Positions 11,553 through 23,300 of a stretch of DNA of 64,000 nt are shown here, piece by piece. Position 1 is the stretch's first letter; every line of letters begins with the position of its first letter. The translations under genes and the position numbers were made by a program. The DNA is from Setoptus koraiensis. Lineage: Eukaryota; Arthropoda. The stretch covers positions 23,188,001-23,252,000 of the forward strand of contig CM106585.1 of the NCBI GenBank assembly GCA_048013815.1, in the 5' to 3' direction. The notes under the pieces were generated by a model, which saw only the letters and a list, made by a program, of their open reading frames with translations, did no database searches and was not told the origin of the DNA.

Positions 11553-14500
11553 CAGGCTGTTGTGGGGTGTATATACACTATATAGAGAGTAGAGACTCAG
11601 ATAAAATGTATATTATATTATATAAAGTGTGTCCAATATGCAAAGTGAAAATATGCGTTATGCATACAATTGCTACGTTATGTTATGCTGTTGTTTGTAT
11701 TGAGTAGCGGCACTAACTGGCGTTGAGTTAGCGAGAGTTGTATGAGTAGCCTGCAAATAATAAAATAATATCAGTATCAATACTATCAATACACGGGCCT
11801 GTATTGCGGCGAATTGCTCAATTACGGCACATTGGAATGAGGCGACACGACATAAGGCACCGACACAGCAGCAAAGGGCACTGGGCATGTAGAAAGTGTA
11901 AAAAATGGGGCACGAAAAGTGAAGAAACGCAAGCAAACGAATTGTGTGGGTCGCTTCGGTGTGTGCAAGCCACGGATAAGCTTGTATTAATTGCACCATA
12001 TATTGCCAGTGGTATTGATATTACTATTGATGCACAGAAGAGTTTTTCAAGGGGCTCCTATGTGTGACACATGTATGCGCGATATATACAGCGATATATG
12101 CAGCGATATATGCAGCGATATCTAGTTCAGCTCTATTTGCTGTGTCGCATGGAATTTATCCTGCTTGCAGACGCAACCAACAACGACAGCAACAAGCGAA
12201 ATCATTTTGTTTGTTGCTGTTGCATCATACTGCGTGTTGTGATTGTGACTCGGCTCGAGTAGAGATAGGAATTCTCAGTGTGGGTGTACATGGATAATTT
12301 AAGCAGATTAGCAGTTGCATGTGTGCAGCGGGCTATTATAATTATTATAATAAATATCTCAGTATTGCAATAATACTGGCAGCGCGCTGGCAAGCGCCGC
12401 CGACAATTGACAGCAACAGTGCGGATATGCAGTGGGAGTGCTGAAAAAAGAAGGTGCAAGCAAGTCGTCGCCACATAGTCGCCTAGTCGCCTAGTCGCAT
12501 AGTCACACAGTCACATAGTCGCATAGTCGCTAGTGCTATAATGAAACCCGCGGCAAGACCTAGATACTCTTTGACTCATTTTCGTATGTTCGTTGGTATA
12601 TTTAATTTATTTGCAAACGCAACGCAATTCCGTCTGTGCAAAGTCGCAATTGTCAAATGTCTCAATGTCGAAAGTGTTATGAGAGTGTAGCGCGGCTCAG
12701 CCAATAGTCACCATTCTTGCTGTTGATAACTACAATTCGCATTGTTGATTCATTTATAAGTCATTTAGTTGCGTATGACGTAAGCTCAAACAAATCTCTG
12801 TGTGTTCGTTTGTATGGGGACGCAAAACTCTAGTTAGTCATCTAGCGACCATGGCGTTGAGCTAAACGTTCAATTTCCGCACAGAAGCGCAAGAGGCGAA
12901 AAGCATTCCGACTGCACGCCTTTGTCTGATACCTATGTGAAGGTGATATTATCACCTAGTGGGCCGTTGCTCTTAATAAACAAACAACCGGAGATGTGTG
13001 TGCGATATTGGTGAGCCGAGAGCAGAGAACAGAAAGCAGGACATTCAATTAGACAATTCACGCTTCTAGAGGCTTCTTTAGACACACTCTTAGAAACTGC
13101 AAAAAAATCACGGCGACTATTGGCACCGAACAGGCGAACTTTATCAGACGATAGCTGAGATAGCTGAGTGACACAAAAATAACAAGTAACAAGTAACATT
13201 TTCGCAACGAAACTATCCTGTTAATTTGTACTCAACTCTGTTGCACTGATAATCTTTTCAATGGTGTATCATCACTAGTGGCGTAACAAGCAACTAGAAA
13301 TTTAATGCTCATGAAGAGAGAAAAAGAATGATAAATTAAATGAATTTTGCCTACGTGATGTGTGTGTGTGTCTACACAAAAATACACGACGGCAGCCAGT
13401 ACAACAATGGGGCAAATTGTTACCCATTTTGTGTCATGAGTTTGCGTTCAAGATTGAACTAGATGATTATTTAGCGACAATTAGAATTAGCTGAATTGTC
13501 TGCTGGCGCGAATCTAACAATCAACAATTGAATCAATTGAGCACTGGCTTGCTTAATTCAACATTTCTGCTCTTTTCTTCGCCTTGGCCGTCTTGCTCGT
13601 CTCGTCGCTTGCAGTTTGGGCGCCTTTCGTTTCGTTCGTTCATCTTGACTCATCCAGTCCCAACTCGTATCGTCTTGTTTTGTCTCTTCTCTTCTCGTTC
13701 CTTCTTGTCTCGTCTCGTCTCGCCTCGTCTCGTCAGCTAACCTTCGCATAGCACAAACTTATTCTAGCAGCTTTTGCTGTTGTTGTTGTTGTTGTTATTA
13801 TGCAATGCAAAATGTAAACATACTACTATATCACTGTCTGTGCGTAATAAAACGTAACCAAACGCAAGAATATGACTTATAACAACTTTACCATATCAGG
13901 GGTTCGAATATATGAGCTGCAAATGATGATTATTCTGTGTAAAATACTACAAATAAAGTTTACCAGCTAAACAATAATCAACACTCTAGGCGAGGCTAGT
14001 TACACACTCACATTATGCGTTAGCATGTATATAGCTCATATAGCGATCTATAAGAGTATATATATGAGTATGAGTATGAGTATGAGTACATAGCGACATC
14101 GACATCGAGCTGACAAAGTAAAGCGTTTTTTCACTTGAGCGGCATGATTTTTCTAACTACATCGCTCTGGGGCTATAGCGACCATAGCGCTTGCCATTTT
14201 AGGATTTAAACAGGATTTGGCAACTTGACTTAACTTTATATTTATGTTTCATGGTGCCACAGCCAATGATATATGCTGGCGATAGGGCATGAACTTGAGC
14301 AAGACACTTCCTCGGTGTTACTATTGCAAATATTGCAAACTGGGGACTCAGATAGTATGACTCTTACTCACTCACTCACTCACAATTGCTATTAGTTGGT
14401 TACGTTTTGTTATAAATTACTTTATTTGGGCTTTGCTTATGTGTGGGCGCTCTCACTTTTACTTCTGTTGGTTGATAGTACAGTATGTAGTGATGCAACA

Positions 14501-15016
14501 AATGTAGGTTATAGTAGCAGTCGTCGTCGTCGTCGTCGGCCTGTAGCATGGTAATGGCGTTATATATGCATGTATCCCACCCACAACACACTTCCATCTA
14601 TCCATCTTTTAGCCTGTTCCATCTTGCTAAGCCAACTCAATGGCCTAGCCCTCTCTTGTTGCTTTACCCGTCTTGTCTCTGTTTTAGCCATTGAGTATTC
14701 GCAGTATCATAATGATAGACTAGTATCGTCATAATAATAGAGTAGTATCATCATAGAAATAGATGGATAGCAATAGTATCCGACCTCTACACACTACTTG
14801 ACAATTTTTCTTTTTGACAAACAATTATTATTATATTATATATTATTAATAAAGTTCATTATCATTATATAGTAAAAGTTCGAATCAACAGAACAAACTA
14901 TTTAAATTTCAATCACGCAAACATCTATAAACTGATAAACAGTAATCAATAAGTAATTACATAATAACAATAATAATAATTTAAAAAAGAAAACCCAAAC
15001 ACAATCATATATCACG

Positions 15017-15539
15017 ATGCCGTTCAAAATGCCAGAACAACCTAAATGCCCCAAATGCAGCAAATCAGTGTACGCTGCAGAGGAAATGTTGGCCGCCGGA
15101 TCCAAATGGCACAAGCAGTGCTTCAAATGTGGTAAGTAATTAAAATTGTTGTTTAACCAATATAACACCATTAATCCATGATATAATTGGACTGCACCAA
15201 CCACTGAGTTGTGTTTGTGTGTAATTAGAATAATAAAAATCATCATCTTGTGATTGCGTCACTCAATTAACAACAACAACAACAACAATAACAACATGGA
15301 TAATAACAACAATTGATTGATTATTGTCATCTTCAGGTCTCTGCCACAAACGTTTGGACTCAACAAACGCCACTGAACACGGAGGAGATCTATACTGTAA
15401 GCAATGCTACGGTCGTAAGTTCGGACCTAAAGGATACGGATTTGGTGGTGGTGCAGGTTGTCTAACCATGGACAAAGGTGAACATCTTGGAAACACCGAA
15501 TGTGAGATGACCAACAGACCACATAACACAAACGTATAA
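15017..15539 (+). CDS. Mlp60A: Muscle LIM protein, single LIM domain (Mlp60A/CRP type)
   Basis: Two exons, 15017-15131 and 15337-15539, phase 1 intron, 105 aa. Starts [23 protein letters not shown], the typical opening of cysteine-rich/muscle LIM proteins. One LIM domain follows with zinc ligands in [16 protein letters not shown] and [12 protein letters not shown], then the glycine-rich signature [14 protein letters not shown] that follows LIM domains in the CRP/MLP family. Expected at the Z-disc and in nuclei of muscle as an adaptor. Drosophila Mlp60A is a comparable one-LIM protein of about 92 aa; here the C-terminal tail is slightly longer. The intron falls between the two zinc modules of the LIM domain. 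Confidence 0.95.
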
Positions 15540-15874
15540 TTTGATACTTAACAGCGACAACAACTACGATTAATATTGCTATGTTGTATATCCTACGCGG
15601 ACTACAAACATATGAACAAAAACGAGTCAAGTAAAGGCCAGAGAAATCAAATAAATGATGAGAAGAAAAAAATGACAAGGCAAAAAAGAAGAGAAGGAGA
15701 GTGAGAACGAGAGAAGAAGAGAGAGAAAGAGAGAGGGAGAAAAAGTCAAACAAAAACGACGGAGAAGAAGTATCATAATAATAATATAATAATAATATTC
15801 ATAATATAATGAAAAAATATTAATAATAAAACAATAATTAAGATGAGATAACAACGGTGTCCTATTGATTACTA
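15540..15874. other. Convergent 3' UTR interval
   Basis: Separates the muscle LIM stop and the TSEN54 stop. Purine-rich (GA) stretch at about 15650-15745 and AATAAA-type signals near 15826. No gene seen. Confidence 0.7.
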
Positions 15875-16783
15875 CTAAAATTCTGTAATGCTCTCTTTCC
15901 ATAGCTCAAAGGTTTGCTGTCCAGCGTCGTGAGCTGATATGTTGTAGAAGCAAACAGAACCAGTGTCGTCCACTACGGCAAACATAACTTTGCCATCGTT
16001 ACCATTCATCGTGGGAGCAACCCCTGTAGGAGGTTGATCATATTTAGACACAATCACAATATGAAAATCTGGCTTTCCGGGAACATCTTTGCGGGGCTTA
16101 TTTTTGACAAAAGTATCTTTGATATAGACATCAAAAGTGACATTAGAAACACCACAATCAGTGCCGTAGGTTGAAGATTGTCGTTCGTTGGGTCCGTTCA
16201 ACATGAGTTTAGCCAATATGGCCTCCATTGTGAGATCACAGTCAGCAAGACCGATGAGTGGACTAGTGTCAGTCTGTTCGACATCATTATTGGAATCTAG
16301 CGGAATTTTGTCATCAATTTTTTGTTGTTCACAGTCAGTTGAAATGGGACTGTGGGGCAGAACACAAAAGCCGGCTGTTGTTAGTTTTTGAAATACAATG
16401 TATTCCTTGAATTGTCTATCAGAGCGCAAAAACAAGTGATATGCTTCAGCGAGACTAAGTTGCACTTGATTGTATAGGATCAATATAAGCTCGGCCTCGA
16501 AACAAAACAGTGCCTCATATAAGCTGAGAAATATTCCATCCTTGTTTTGCTTTCCTAATCCCAGCGGAACGTTCTTGAGAGTGGGTATTTTCACCAATTG
16601 CAAATGGTCATCGTAGTGCCCTTGAAATTCATAGGTGATGTGCTTGGTGTGGCCAATAGATTCAAACAATTTATCGAGAGCAGCCCGAGTTCTGGCTTGT
16701 GTCTGTAGCTTTTCACTCTCATCACTGGGCAGATAATTTCTCTTGCCGGTGGTTAAATTTGAATTCTCCTCATTGTCCAACAT
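15875..16783 (-). CDS. TSEN54: tRNA-splicing endonuclease subunit Sen54 (TSEN54)
   Basis: Single exon, 302 aa, ATG at 16783. TSEN54 is the structural partner of the TSEN2 catalytic subunit in the nuclear complex that removes introns from pre-tRNAs. The N-terminal Sen54 domain is recognisable around residues 70-145: LPLGLGKQNKDG-like loop, FLSLYEALFCFEAELI, SLAEAYHLFL, and YIVFQKLTTAGFCVL. The C-terminal part has FDVYIKDTFVKNKPRKD (aligning with the family's DVY..D.F.K..PG) and ends with MFAVVDDTGSVCFYNI, as in the vertebrate protein's FALVD.GDISFYSF. The middle is acidic and low in similarity, as usual. It lacks endonuclease catalytic residues, which is normal for Sen54. Shares a 356-bp divergent promoter with the TBC gene. 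Confidence 0.88.
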   Translation of the reverse strand: MLDNEENSNLTTGKRNYLPSDESEKLQTQARTRAALDKLFESIGHTKHITYEFQGHYDDHLQLVKIPTLKNVPLGLGKQNKDGIFLSLYEALFCFEAELILILYNQVQLSLAEAYHLFLRSDRQFKEYIVFQKLTTAGFCVLPHSPISTDCEQQKIDDKIPLDSNNDVEQTDTSPLIGLADCDLTMEAILAKLMLNGPNERQSSTYGTDCGVSNVTFDVYIKDTFVKNKPRKDVPGKPDFHIVIVSKYDQPPTGVAPTMNGNDGKVMFAVVDDTGSVCFYNISAHDAGQQTFELWKESITEF

Positions 16784-17139
16784 TATATGATGTCCGGGTT
16801 TTCCGGCATTTAGTTACTCAATCGAGAGTGGTTGGCCTAAAGATGACAATGGAAATGTTTTTCTATTTATTTACTCTATACATTTACACTGTGTTTATTT
16901 ATTTTTTTCTACGTTTTTGTACGTACACTGTGTGCACTGTTATACTGCTTGCCGGCCTTAAATCGTGCGCGAAATTCGATGTGTGATGCGGCTCGTAGGC
17001 GCTGTATATCATATGTTCTCTGTTTTGTTGTCATTGTTGTACAAATCAAAATTTTTGTCCAGTATTTATCATTACTTTGTATAATTATTGTTATCACTAT
17101 CATTAATACATATCTGTCTTGCCCATTACTCCTATCAAT
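16784..17139. promoter_or_regulatory. Divergent promoter between TSEN54 and the TBC gene
   Basis: Only 356 bp separate the two ATGs, so both 5' UTRs and core promoters must lie here. No TATA box is obvious in either direction; the segment is T-rich near 16860-16920. Confidence 0.6.
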
Positions 17140-18273
17140 ATGGAGGATAGAGAGCGCATCGACATTGTGGACAACTATAGGGCTGATAAAGTGCATGATA
17201 AAACAGACACTTGGGAGGATCCACAATGGGAAATATATCATATCACAGATCGCTATGGTTTTATGCACAAAGAGAAACTACCCGACAAACTAAGCGAATT
17301 TGAGATCAAAACAAACAAATTAGAGAATAGGAGACAACAAAAATGGCTCAAGATGCTAAATAATTGGAATTATTTCACCAGCGAACCAATCGAATCAAAA
17401 TTGCAAAGTAGAATACACAAGGGAATACCGGACGCATTGAGAGGCGAAGTATGGAAACGGCTATTGGGTGTGCCACGTTTACTAAAAGAACAAGAGGGCA
17501 AATATCAGGAGATGCTCGAATGGGGCTTGAAAAATTCCGACGATATTAGACAAATAGATCTGGATGTTAATAGAACATTTAGGAATCATATAATGTTTAG
17601 AGAACGTTATAATACAAAACAACAAATGTTGTTTAGGATACTAGTTGCCTACAGTGTTTATAATTCAGAGATCGGCTATTGTCAGGGCATGTCTCAAATA
17701 GCAGCATTGTTATTAATGTATCTCAACGAGGAGGACGCTTTCTGGGGTCTATCTATTTTAATGTCAGGTGATAGGTACGCAATGCATGGCTTTTTTATAC
17801 CAGGATTCCCCAAACTAGTCCGCTTTTCCGCACATCACGATCACGTAGTGGAAAAATTATTACCAAAAATTTATAAACATTTCAAAAAATTTGATATTAG
17901 CTCAACGTTATATACTTTAAAATGGTTCTTTCAATGTTTCCTTGATCGAGTTCCATTTACGCTGACATTAAGATTGTGGGACTGTTACATTTATCATGGC
18001 GAAGTTATATTAACTGGTATGAGTTATACATTATTACGATTGCACAAGAGTAAAATACTCAAAAAAAATCTAGAAGAACTTATTGAATTCTTACAAGTAG
18101 ATCTCGAACGTGATTTTGGTTATCACGATGACGAAACTATTCACGCTTTATTTAAATCCATACAACAACTAAAACAAGTCGATCTCGTTTATCCAAAAGA
18201 TAAACCATCACCGAACGAATTTCCAAAAAAACCATTCGGATTCAAAGTACCAGTAACAGTAGCAGATGATTAA
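17140..18273 (+). CDS. USP6NL: TBC-domain Rab GTPase-activating protein, USP6NL/RN-tre type
   Basis: Single exon, 377 aa. I chose the ATG at 17140 (MEDRERIDIVDNY) because the open frame 5' of it contains no ATG. The N-terminal segment WEDPQWEIYHITDRYGFMHKE is the RN-tre signature, followed by WLKMLNNW and a full TBC domain from about residue 88 (RIHKGIPDALRGEVWKRLLG). Both catalytic fingers are present: Arg145 in IDLDVNRTF and Gln182 in GYCQGMSQ. Family members stimulate GTP hydrolysis on Rab5/Rab43-type Rabs in endocytic and Golgi trafficking. The protein stops soon after the TBC domain (PKKPFGFKVP), so the long C-terminal tail of the human protein is missing; this may be a short family form. 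Confidence 0.93.
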   Translation: MEDRERIDIVDNYRADKVHDKTDTWEDPQWEIYHITDRYGFMHKEKLPDKLSEFEIKTNKLENRRQQKWLKMLNNWNYFTSEPIESKLQSRIHKGIPDALRGEVWKRLLGVPRLLKEQEGKYQEMLEWGLKNSDDIRQIDLDVNRTFRNHIMFRERYNTKQQMLFRILVAYSVYNSEIGYCQGMSQIAALLLMYLNEEDAFWGLSILMSGDRYAMHGFFIPGFPKLVRFSAHHDHVVEKLLPKIYKHFKKFDISSTLYTLKWFFQCFLDRVPFTLTLRLWDCYIYHGEVILTGMSYTLLRLHKSKILKKNLEELIEFLQVDLERDFGYHDDETIHALFKSIQQLKQVDLVYPKDKPSPNEFPKKPFGFKVPVTVADD

Positions 18274-18570
18274 ACTTTTTAAACTAATTATTATTAACAC
18301 CTCTACCGCACTGTAAAACCCTAATACCAAGTCATCATAGACTATATCGGTTTAACATTGCAAACAGAGATCAATTAAGTTTATTTGATACTATTATTGT
18401 ATTATTATGTAAGAAAGATAACAAAACATGAGAAAAACATGTTTCTCATTGATTGCAAACAATAGTATGTGAATTAGCTTCTGCTAATATTTTTTGCTTT
18501 CTCTCTTTAAATATTAAATTTGGCACCTCTAGAGGTCAACCATAAAAGCTATTGGAATTGGCAAGACATC
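18274..18570. other. 3' flank of the TBC gene
   Basis: AT-rich untranslated sequence with no gene; bordered on the right by a MITE-like repeat. Confidence 0.6.
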
Positions 18571-18905
18571 TACTGTGTGCCATTTCTTTCGCCGATGATT
18601 CTCGTGTGATTTTTTCTATCCCACCAGGAGCGCGCAAGGCGTGTTTGGGTGCGCACACAAGGGCAGAGTGATGTATTAAATGTTTATTTAATTTGATTCA
18701 ATCGCATGCATGAGAGCAACGAGCGCACGTGTTTTTTGACGCAAGGTGGCGCATCGGCTCTTCACGTTACGGTGCGCGATCCTGCAGATGAGCGCTCCCC
18801 AAGATCAACTGCTACCCGCTCAAGTTGCGTACGATGAATCAAGTGCGCCGCCCTGGCGGAGTGAAAAAAAATGCGCGAAAGCCATAGGCAAAAGCGCGCA
18901 CTGTA
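18571..18905. mobile_element. MITE-like element, copy A (Tc1/mariner-type ends)
   Basis: About 335 bp bounded by TA. Left end reads TACTGTGTGC; the reverse complement of the right end reads TACAGTGCGC. Imperfect inverted termini extend roughly 70 bp, sharing an ATGGCTTT-like block, a T-run and a CCRCCAGGGCGGCGC-like block. The same architecture recurs at 44145-44490 (for example GCGCCGCCCTGGCGG at 18847 and 44427). TA duplication plus CAGTG-type ends are typical of Tc1/mariner-derived MITEs. No transposase is encoded. It ends 45 bp from the stop codon of the Leu/Arg-rich gene and may supply its 3' UTR. Confidence 0.65.
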
Positions 18906-18949
18906 CTAAATTGGGTCCAATTGTTTTTCGACAGAATAAGATATAACAA

Positions 18950-20098
18950 CTATAATGCATTCAATTGCAACATGGTTTGAAAGTGACATATATTATTCTG
19001 TACTAAATAACTTATTTCGATGGGAGCTTTACTGTCAACTCGGCAAAGTTGATCAATGTGATGCTTCAATCTGATCTTTTCATCTACTATCGATGCCAAA
19101 TGGCTTGATATCTGATGATCTTGTATGAGAGCTCGTTTGTTGCTTCTCGTCGAGTGCCTCCTCTCAAAGCCTCCCTTACCTTCTTTGTGAGTATTCCTGT
19201 GTTTCTTTTTCTTTTCAATTTTACACACATGATGGTGTTCCGGTTCCTCATCGACTACCGTTATGATTCTCATTTCCCGCTTCTCTTCTTTGTCTTTTCT
19301 GCGTCTTCTTATGAAAATTATACGAAGAATTCCCAATATAATCCTGGCGATTCGAGCAGCATTAAGAGCAGCTTCGAAGAGCAAAAATAGGTAGAAAAAC
19401 GGGTTAATCAATAGTAATAATAATCTCAATAGGCCACGAAGAAGTAACACCAATGCTCTCAGTAGGAGTATCAGTGGCAACAATAGTAGCCTCAATGGCA
19501 ACAACAGAATACGAAGTAATGCTGCTAATAGTCTCAATGGCAAGAGCAATGGGTTGACTCGGCGCGTCAATTTTGGTGCTGATAGTGTCGATATTCTTCT
19601 AACTATTCTGTTTCCACCACTCGATGACGTTTGTCCATCATGTCGTCTACTCCTACTCAAAAATGTTCGGAAGAAGTTTCTTCCATCTAGTTTCAGTTTT
19701 GATGAATACAACCTAGGTCCTCTTGATATCACTATAGTTGGTTGGTACTTCCGATGATCGATGAATGTCGGTGTTTGTTGTTTGCCAATAGAGTGCAAAC
19801 TTTGTTTGTTCCGCATCAAACGGATATTGGCCAAGACTTGATCGATTTCGTGAAGGAAATTTTGTGCTATATCAAACTCTTCATAAAGTAATTTTGAAGA
19901 AACAGTTTTGTTGTTGTTAATTATCACTTTGACATATTCTTCACAAATGTTGTTTTTAGGAACAGATTTTTGATAACAGTATTCAAGAAGATTCGCTACA
20001 TTGTTTTGACTGAATTCGGCGCGGACTAGAATGCCACAAACAAGCACAATAACTATGGGATAAACGTAAAACGTTAAGGAATTGTCATCTTTTGCCAT
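18950..20098 (-). CDS. Orphan secreted or membrane protein with a Leu/Arg-rich amphipathic block
   Basis: Single-exon frame of 382 aa, ATG at 20098. The N-terminus is a clear signal peptide or anchor (FYVYPIVIVLVCGILVRAEF). Residues about 35-170 are polar, with Cys in CYQKSVPKNNICEEY and a basic stretch SRSRRHDG. Residues about 178-270 are extraordinary: repeated LLLPLRLL-type units of Leu with Arg every 4-7 residues, then hydrophobic FFYLFLLF, then RIARIILGILRIIFIRRRRKDKEEK. The C-terminal 110 residues are highly basic and His-rich (EPEHHHVCKIEKKKKHR) and end with two further Cys. I do not recognise it. The antisense strand is also open over the Leu/Arg block because of composition, but the signal peptide and length favour this strand. 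A membrane-active or surfactant-like role would be speculation. Confidence 0.6.
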   Translation of the reverse strand: MAKDDNSLTFYVYPIVIVLVCGILVRAEFSQNNVANLLEYCYQKSVPKNNICEEYVKVIINNNKTVSSKLLYEEFDIAQNFLHEIDQVLANIRLMRNKQSLHSIGKQQTPTFIDHRKYQPTIVISRGPRLYSSKLKLDGRNFFRTFLSRSRRHDGQTSSSGGNRIVRRISTLSAPKLTRRVNPLLLPLRLLAALLRILLLPLRLLLLPLILLLRALVLLLRGLLRLLLLLINPFFYLFLLFEAALNAARIARIILGILRIIFIRRRRKDKEEKREMRIITVVDEEPEHHHVCKIEKKKKHRNTHKEGKGGFERRHSTRSNKRALIQDHQISSHLASIVDEKIRLKHHIDQLCRVDSKAPIEISYLVQNNICHFQTMLQLNAL

Positions 20099-20329
20099 AG
20101 TTGAAGACTTTCATCTGCGAAGATGATTCAATAATATTTATTCCATTTGTCGTCAGTGTGCGAAAGCTCATGATGAATCCTCGTCCTCTCGAAGCATGGA
20201 CTTTATATATTCCACCCTGATCCACCATGCGAACACCCATTCGGCTTGTTTCAGATAAAATATTTATAGATATATTTGTCATATCTGTTACCTGTACTCT
20301 AGGATTGAGCAACACCGTTCCGAATGGAT
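20085..20329 (-). other. Coding-like open frame just upstream of the Leu/Arg-rich gene
   Basis: Minus-strand frame with beta-rich, non-repetitive sequence (for example NPRVQVTDMTNISINIL, GIYKVHASRGRGFIMSF) ending at a TGA that overlaps the next gene's ATG in another frame. A pyrimidine-containing acceptor TTTTGTCTAAG lies at its head (20330-20332) and there is no ATG start. It may be a terminal exon of an unannotated gene, or a remnant. An internal CAG|GTAACA could be a donor. Confidence 0.3.
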
Positions 20330-23300
20330 CTTAGACAAAATTGTTAATTAACTCAGATATAGTTATTGTTGTTGCGAGCATTGTTTTGGTGTTTTCTGGT
20401 GAGTAAGTTGTAAGTAACAATTATGCAAGCACAAAACCGACACTAGTAATTATGTAAGGCGAAAACAAATATTCCCGATGTGCTTGAGCGATTTTTACAA
20501 ATAGATGCACAAATGGCAGCAATCAGTCTGTATTCCACCCCCACCTAAGGCTAACCATTTTGAACAAATTGACTTCTCGGCGATGTCACTTTCAATACTT
20601 GCTATTGGACAAGGAATTCATTTTTCAAGCCAATAATAGATCTATAGGGAAGCGTGTTATGAGCTCAATGTTCCACTTTGAAAGTGATGAAAACATCTGC
20701 ACTAATGTTACTTGTTAGACGAACATGCTTTATGACTTCCAAAACACAATTCGTGTGTCCCGACACCTTTTCGCCAATGGTAAAGATAGATAGAATGCAA
20801 CTAGATATCTCTGAATTAATTATGACAAGTAAACATGGTTTCCAATCAAGGAGAGACTGGTATGTGATTGTCATTGAATAGACTTCACTCAAGCGGGAGT
20901 GAATCAATCATTGCACCCAAAAAGTCTTCCATTGTCTGTTAATGTTATCAGTGTTAGATATGCAGCGAAATGGTCGATTAATGATGACGCTATTGATATC
21001 AAGCCATCGATTGATGGACCAGCTACAATTATGAGCTATAAAGATATCTCATGATAGGCCCAAAAAATGTAGCGGTTTATATGGTAACATAGCGATTCAT
21101 GATTAAATATTAATAGCTACACAGAAGTTCAATCTACATATTAGCTCCAATCTACCGTGGGTAGTTGTTTGCATGTATGAAAGCACTTCATTAGATCGGA
21201 CAACTCCTTTCCACCCCACCCCAACAACTGAATTAACTCAATTATACAATTCAAGTGGAAGTAGGTAAACCGAATGATGCATCTGTTGTTTGTTATGATT
21301 AACACCTGAACGTAGGCTAAGCAAACTAAAGCAAGCGAGAGCAACAATAGGATGACAACAGACTAGTCAATGTGGTTACAGCTCAGGTTATAATTGCGGT
21401 TGAATTCGCACTTGATCATTATTCTGATCAAACGGAGCAAAGTTAGTCATTGAAAGCAGCTAATGCGATGAAAAACAATACAAAAACAAGCTGATGAGTA
21501 TAATAAAGAATGGAACTAGATAAACAACACCCGACATAAGCAACTAACATAACACAATTCTTGTAGGTGTCAGATTTCAGTGTGGTCACAATCAATCATC
21601 ACGAATGTTGTTGCATGAATAGATCGATCTTATCACCAACAACAACAACACAACAGATATTTTCTATCAGTTGGCCAAAGAGTATCGTTAAGAGTTAATA
21701 AAGCCTGACTGAGTGTGCCAACCATTTGATCTGATGTTCGCATACCAGCTTGAGTATTGTTCGGAATGGGCCTCGTCTACGTATCTAATTAGTCGGCTAA
21801 TTTCAAAACACAGAACAACCTTATACTACTATGACTATCAAAAAGAGCTTTGAGTAAGTTTCGAGTGCAAAGAAAAGTTGCACTAGTGCCAATAAACAAG
21901 AGCAGCTGAATTTTTGGCAAGACTCGCCAATAGATTCATATGTACACTATGTTTGTAGTGTGAGCTTGTGAAGCAAACGGATTTGCTTGTTGATGAAATT
22001 TTCTAGTCATTGTGTATTGAGAACAATGATCGCTTTCTTGATTTTCCAGTTGTTGCTATTATGATTGCAGTTGGTGTAAGTTTTGAGTGTGTGTTTGTGT
22101 GTGAAGCAAGTGAAAGCGGTTTGTTTCAGCTAAAGTTGCCTCTAATGGCGGTTATTTAGATTTCGAGCTTCATTAATAGAGACACATTAGAATTAATTAG
22201 TAATACTGGGTGACATGAGACATGTGTGTGGATAATCATAATTCCATTTTGTGTTAATTTAAGTGCGCCACCGACTATTATGGTCTTACATCTATAAAGA
22301 AACATACTAATTAGTAGTAATGTAAACAAGATAGTGCCGAAAGATGTTGCTTGTACATTTTAGTTCCTTCTTATCACCATTATTATTGTTGAAGTGAATT
22401 TAACATTTGTTGTTTGTCGGTTCAGCACAATTAATTGTTGGAGTAAGTCTGTTGACATGTGAGAATTATATCAAACTATCACAACAACAACAACAACAAC
22501 AACAACAGCTACTTTTATTGTGTTATCTAACAATTGTGAGAGGGCATTTGGAGATTTTGATCTAAAAACAACAACCTGATAATTGGTTTGTCGAGCGCAA
22601 TAGCTACCGCTTATGCCGCTTATAAACACCAGTGGCTAACTGGCTATTAACTTGAGCGAGTGTCTTTCGATTTTATTGGGAGTATTAGTTGAGAGTGTAT
22701 GGCGTTGAGGTGAAAAGAGGAATAAGAAAATAAGCGAAAATACTCACTGACCCGGATTCTTCTTACCGACGTCATAGTCGTCATCACCGTTGTTCCAAGC
22801 AGCACAATCTAAGCATATGAGCATCGCAGCATACAAGCATCTCGGCATCTGAGCGTCTCGGCGGCAGCAAGTGAATGATTTCAACGGAGCAACAGCTTCG
22901 ATGATTGCTCTGATGCAGCGACGGCCGCAACAACTGGCTGCGGCGAGCTGCATCAGATGCGGCCGCTATCGCGATTCTGGTGGAAACGGCAACAGCAGCA
23001 TCAGTGGTAAGACTGTTTCCTCGGTGCCCTACTGGGTGTTCGAAATTCGAAGTTCGAAATTCGAATAAGAACGAGCATAGGAGTTGCTGGCCGCACATAA
23101 GCACTGTGCCCGGCGCATATTTTGTGCCGGGCTGCCGCAGTACAATTTATCGGGGACGGTGTGCCGAGGAAGCACAGATCTGTTGCACAGAGATTGTGCT
23201 TTGTTGAGAGTGAGTCAAGCGCAAGGTAACAACGGTGAGTGTGCAGTGTAAACTGTGTGTGTGAATTCTAACGATGCTTGCGCTTTGCGCTCATTTTGCT

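Larger units (their letters stand above)
10772..15016. other. Intergenic region between paramyosin and the muscle LIM gene
   Basis: Head-to-head interval of about 4.2 kb between two muscle genes. No supported coding sequence. It contains a TATA-like element for paramyosin, a G-rich tract at 11521-11552, short tandem repeats (GATATATRCAGC-type near 12079-12122, CATAGTCG-type near 12477-12530, TCTCG-type near 13697-13733, TATGAG near 14060-14085), and a TA/ATT-rich stretch at 14820-14870 just before the LIM gene. Muscle enhancers would be expected here, but none can be named from sequence alone. Confidence 0.6.

Noticed and set aside
13895-13915. tRNA B-box-like GGGTTCGAATA
   Set aside because: No A box, acceptor stem or cloverleaf at the right distance upstream.
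19115-19757. Plus-strand frames (Asn/Ser-rich) opposite the Leu/Arg-rich gene
   Set aside because: Mirror of the Leu/Arg codon bias; no ATG for the full frame and no signal peptide.
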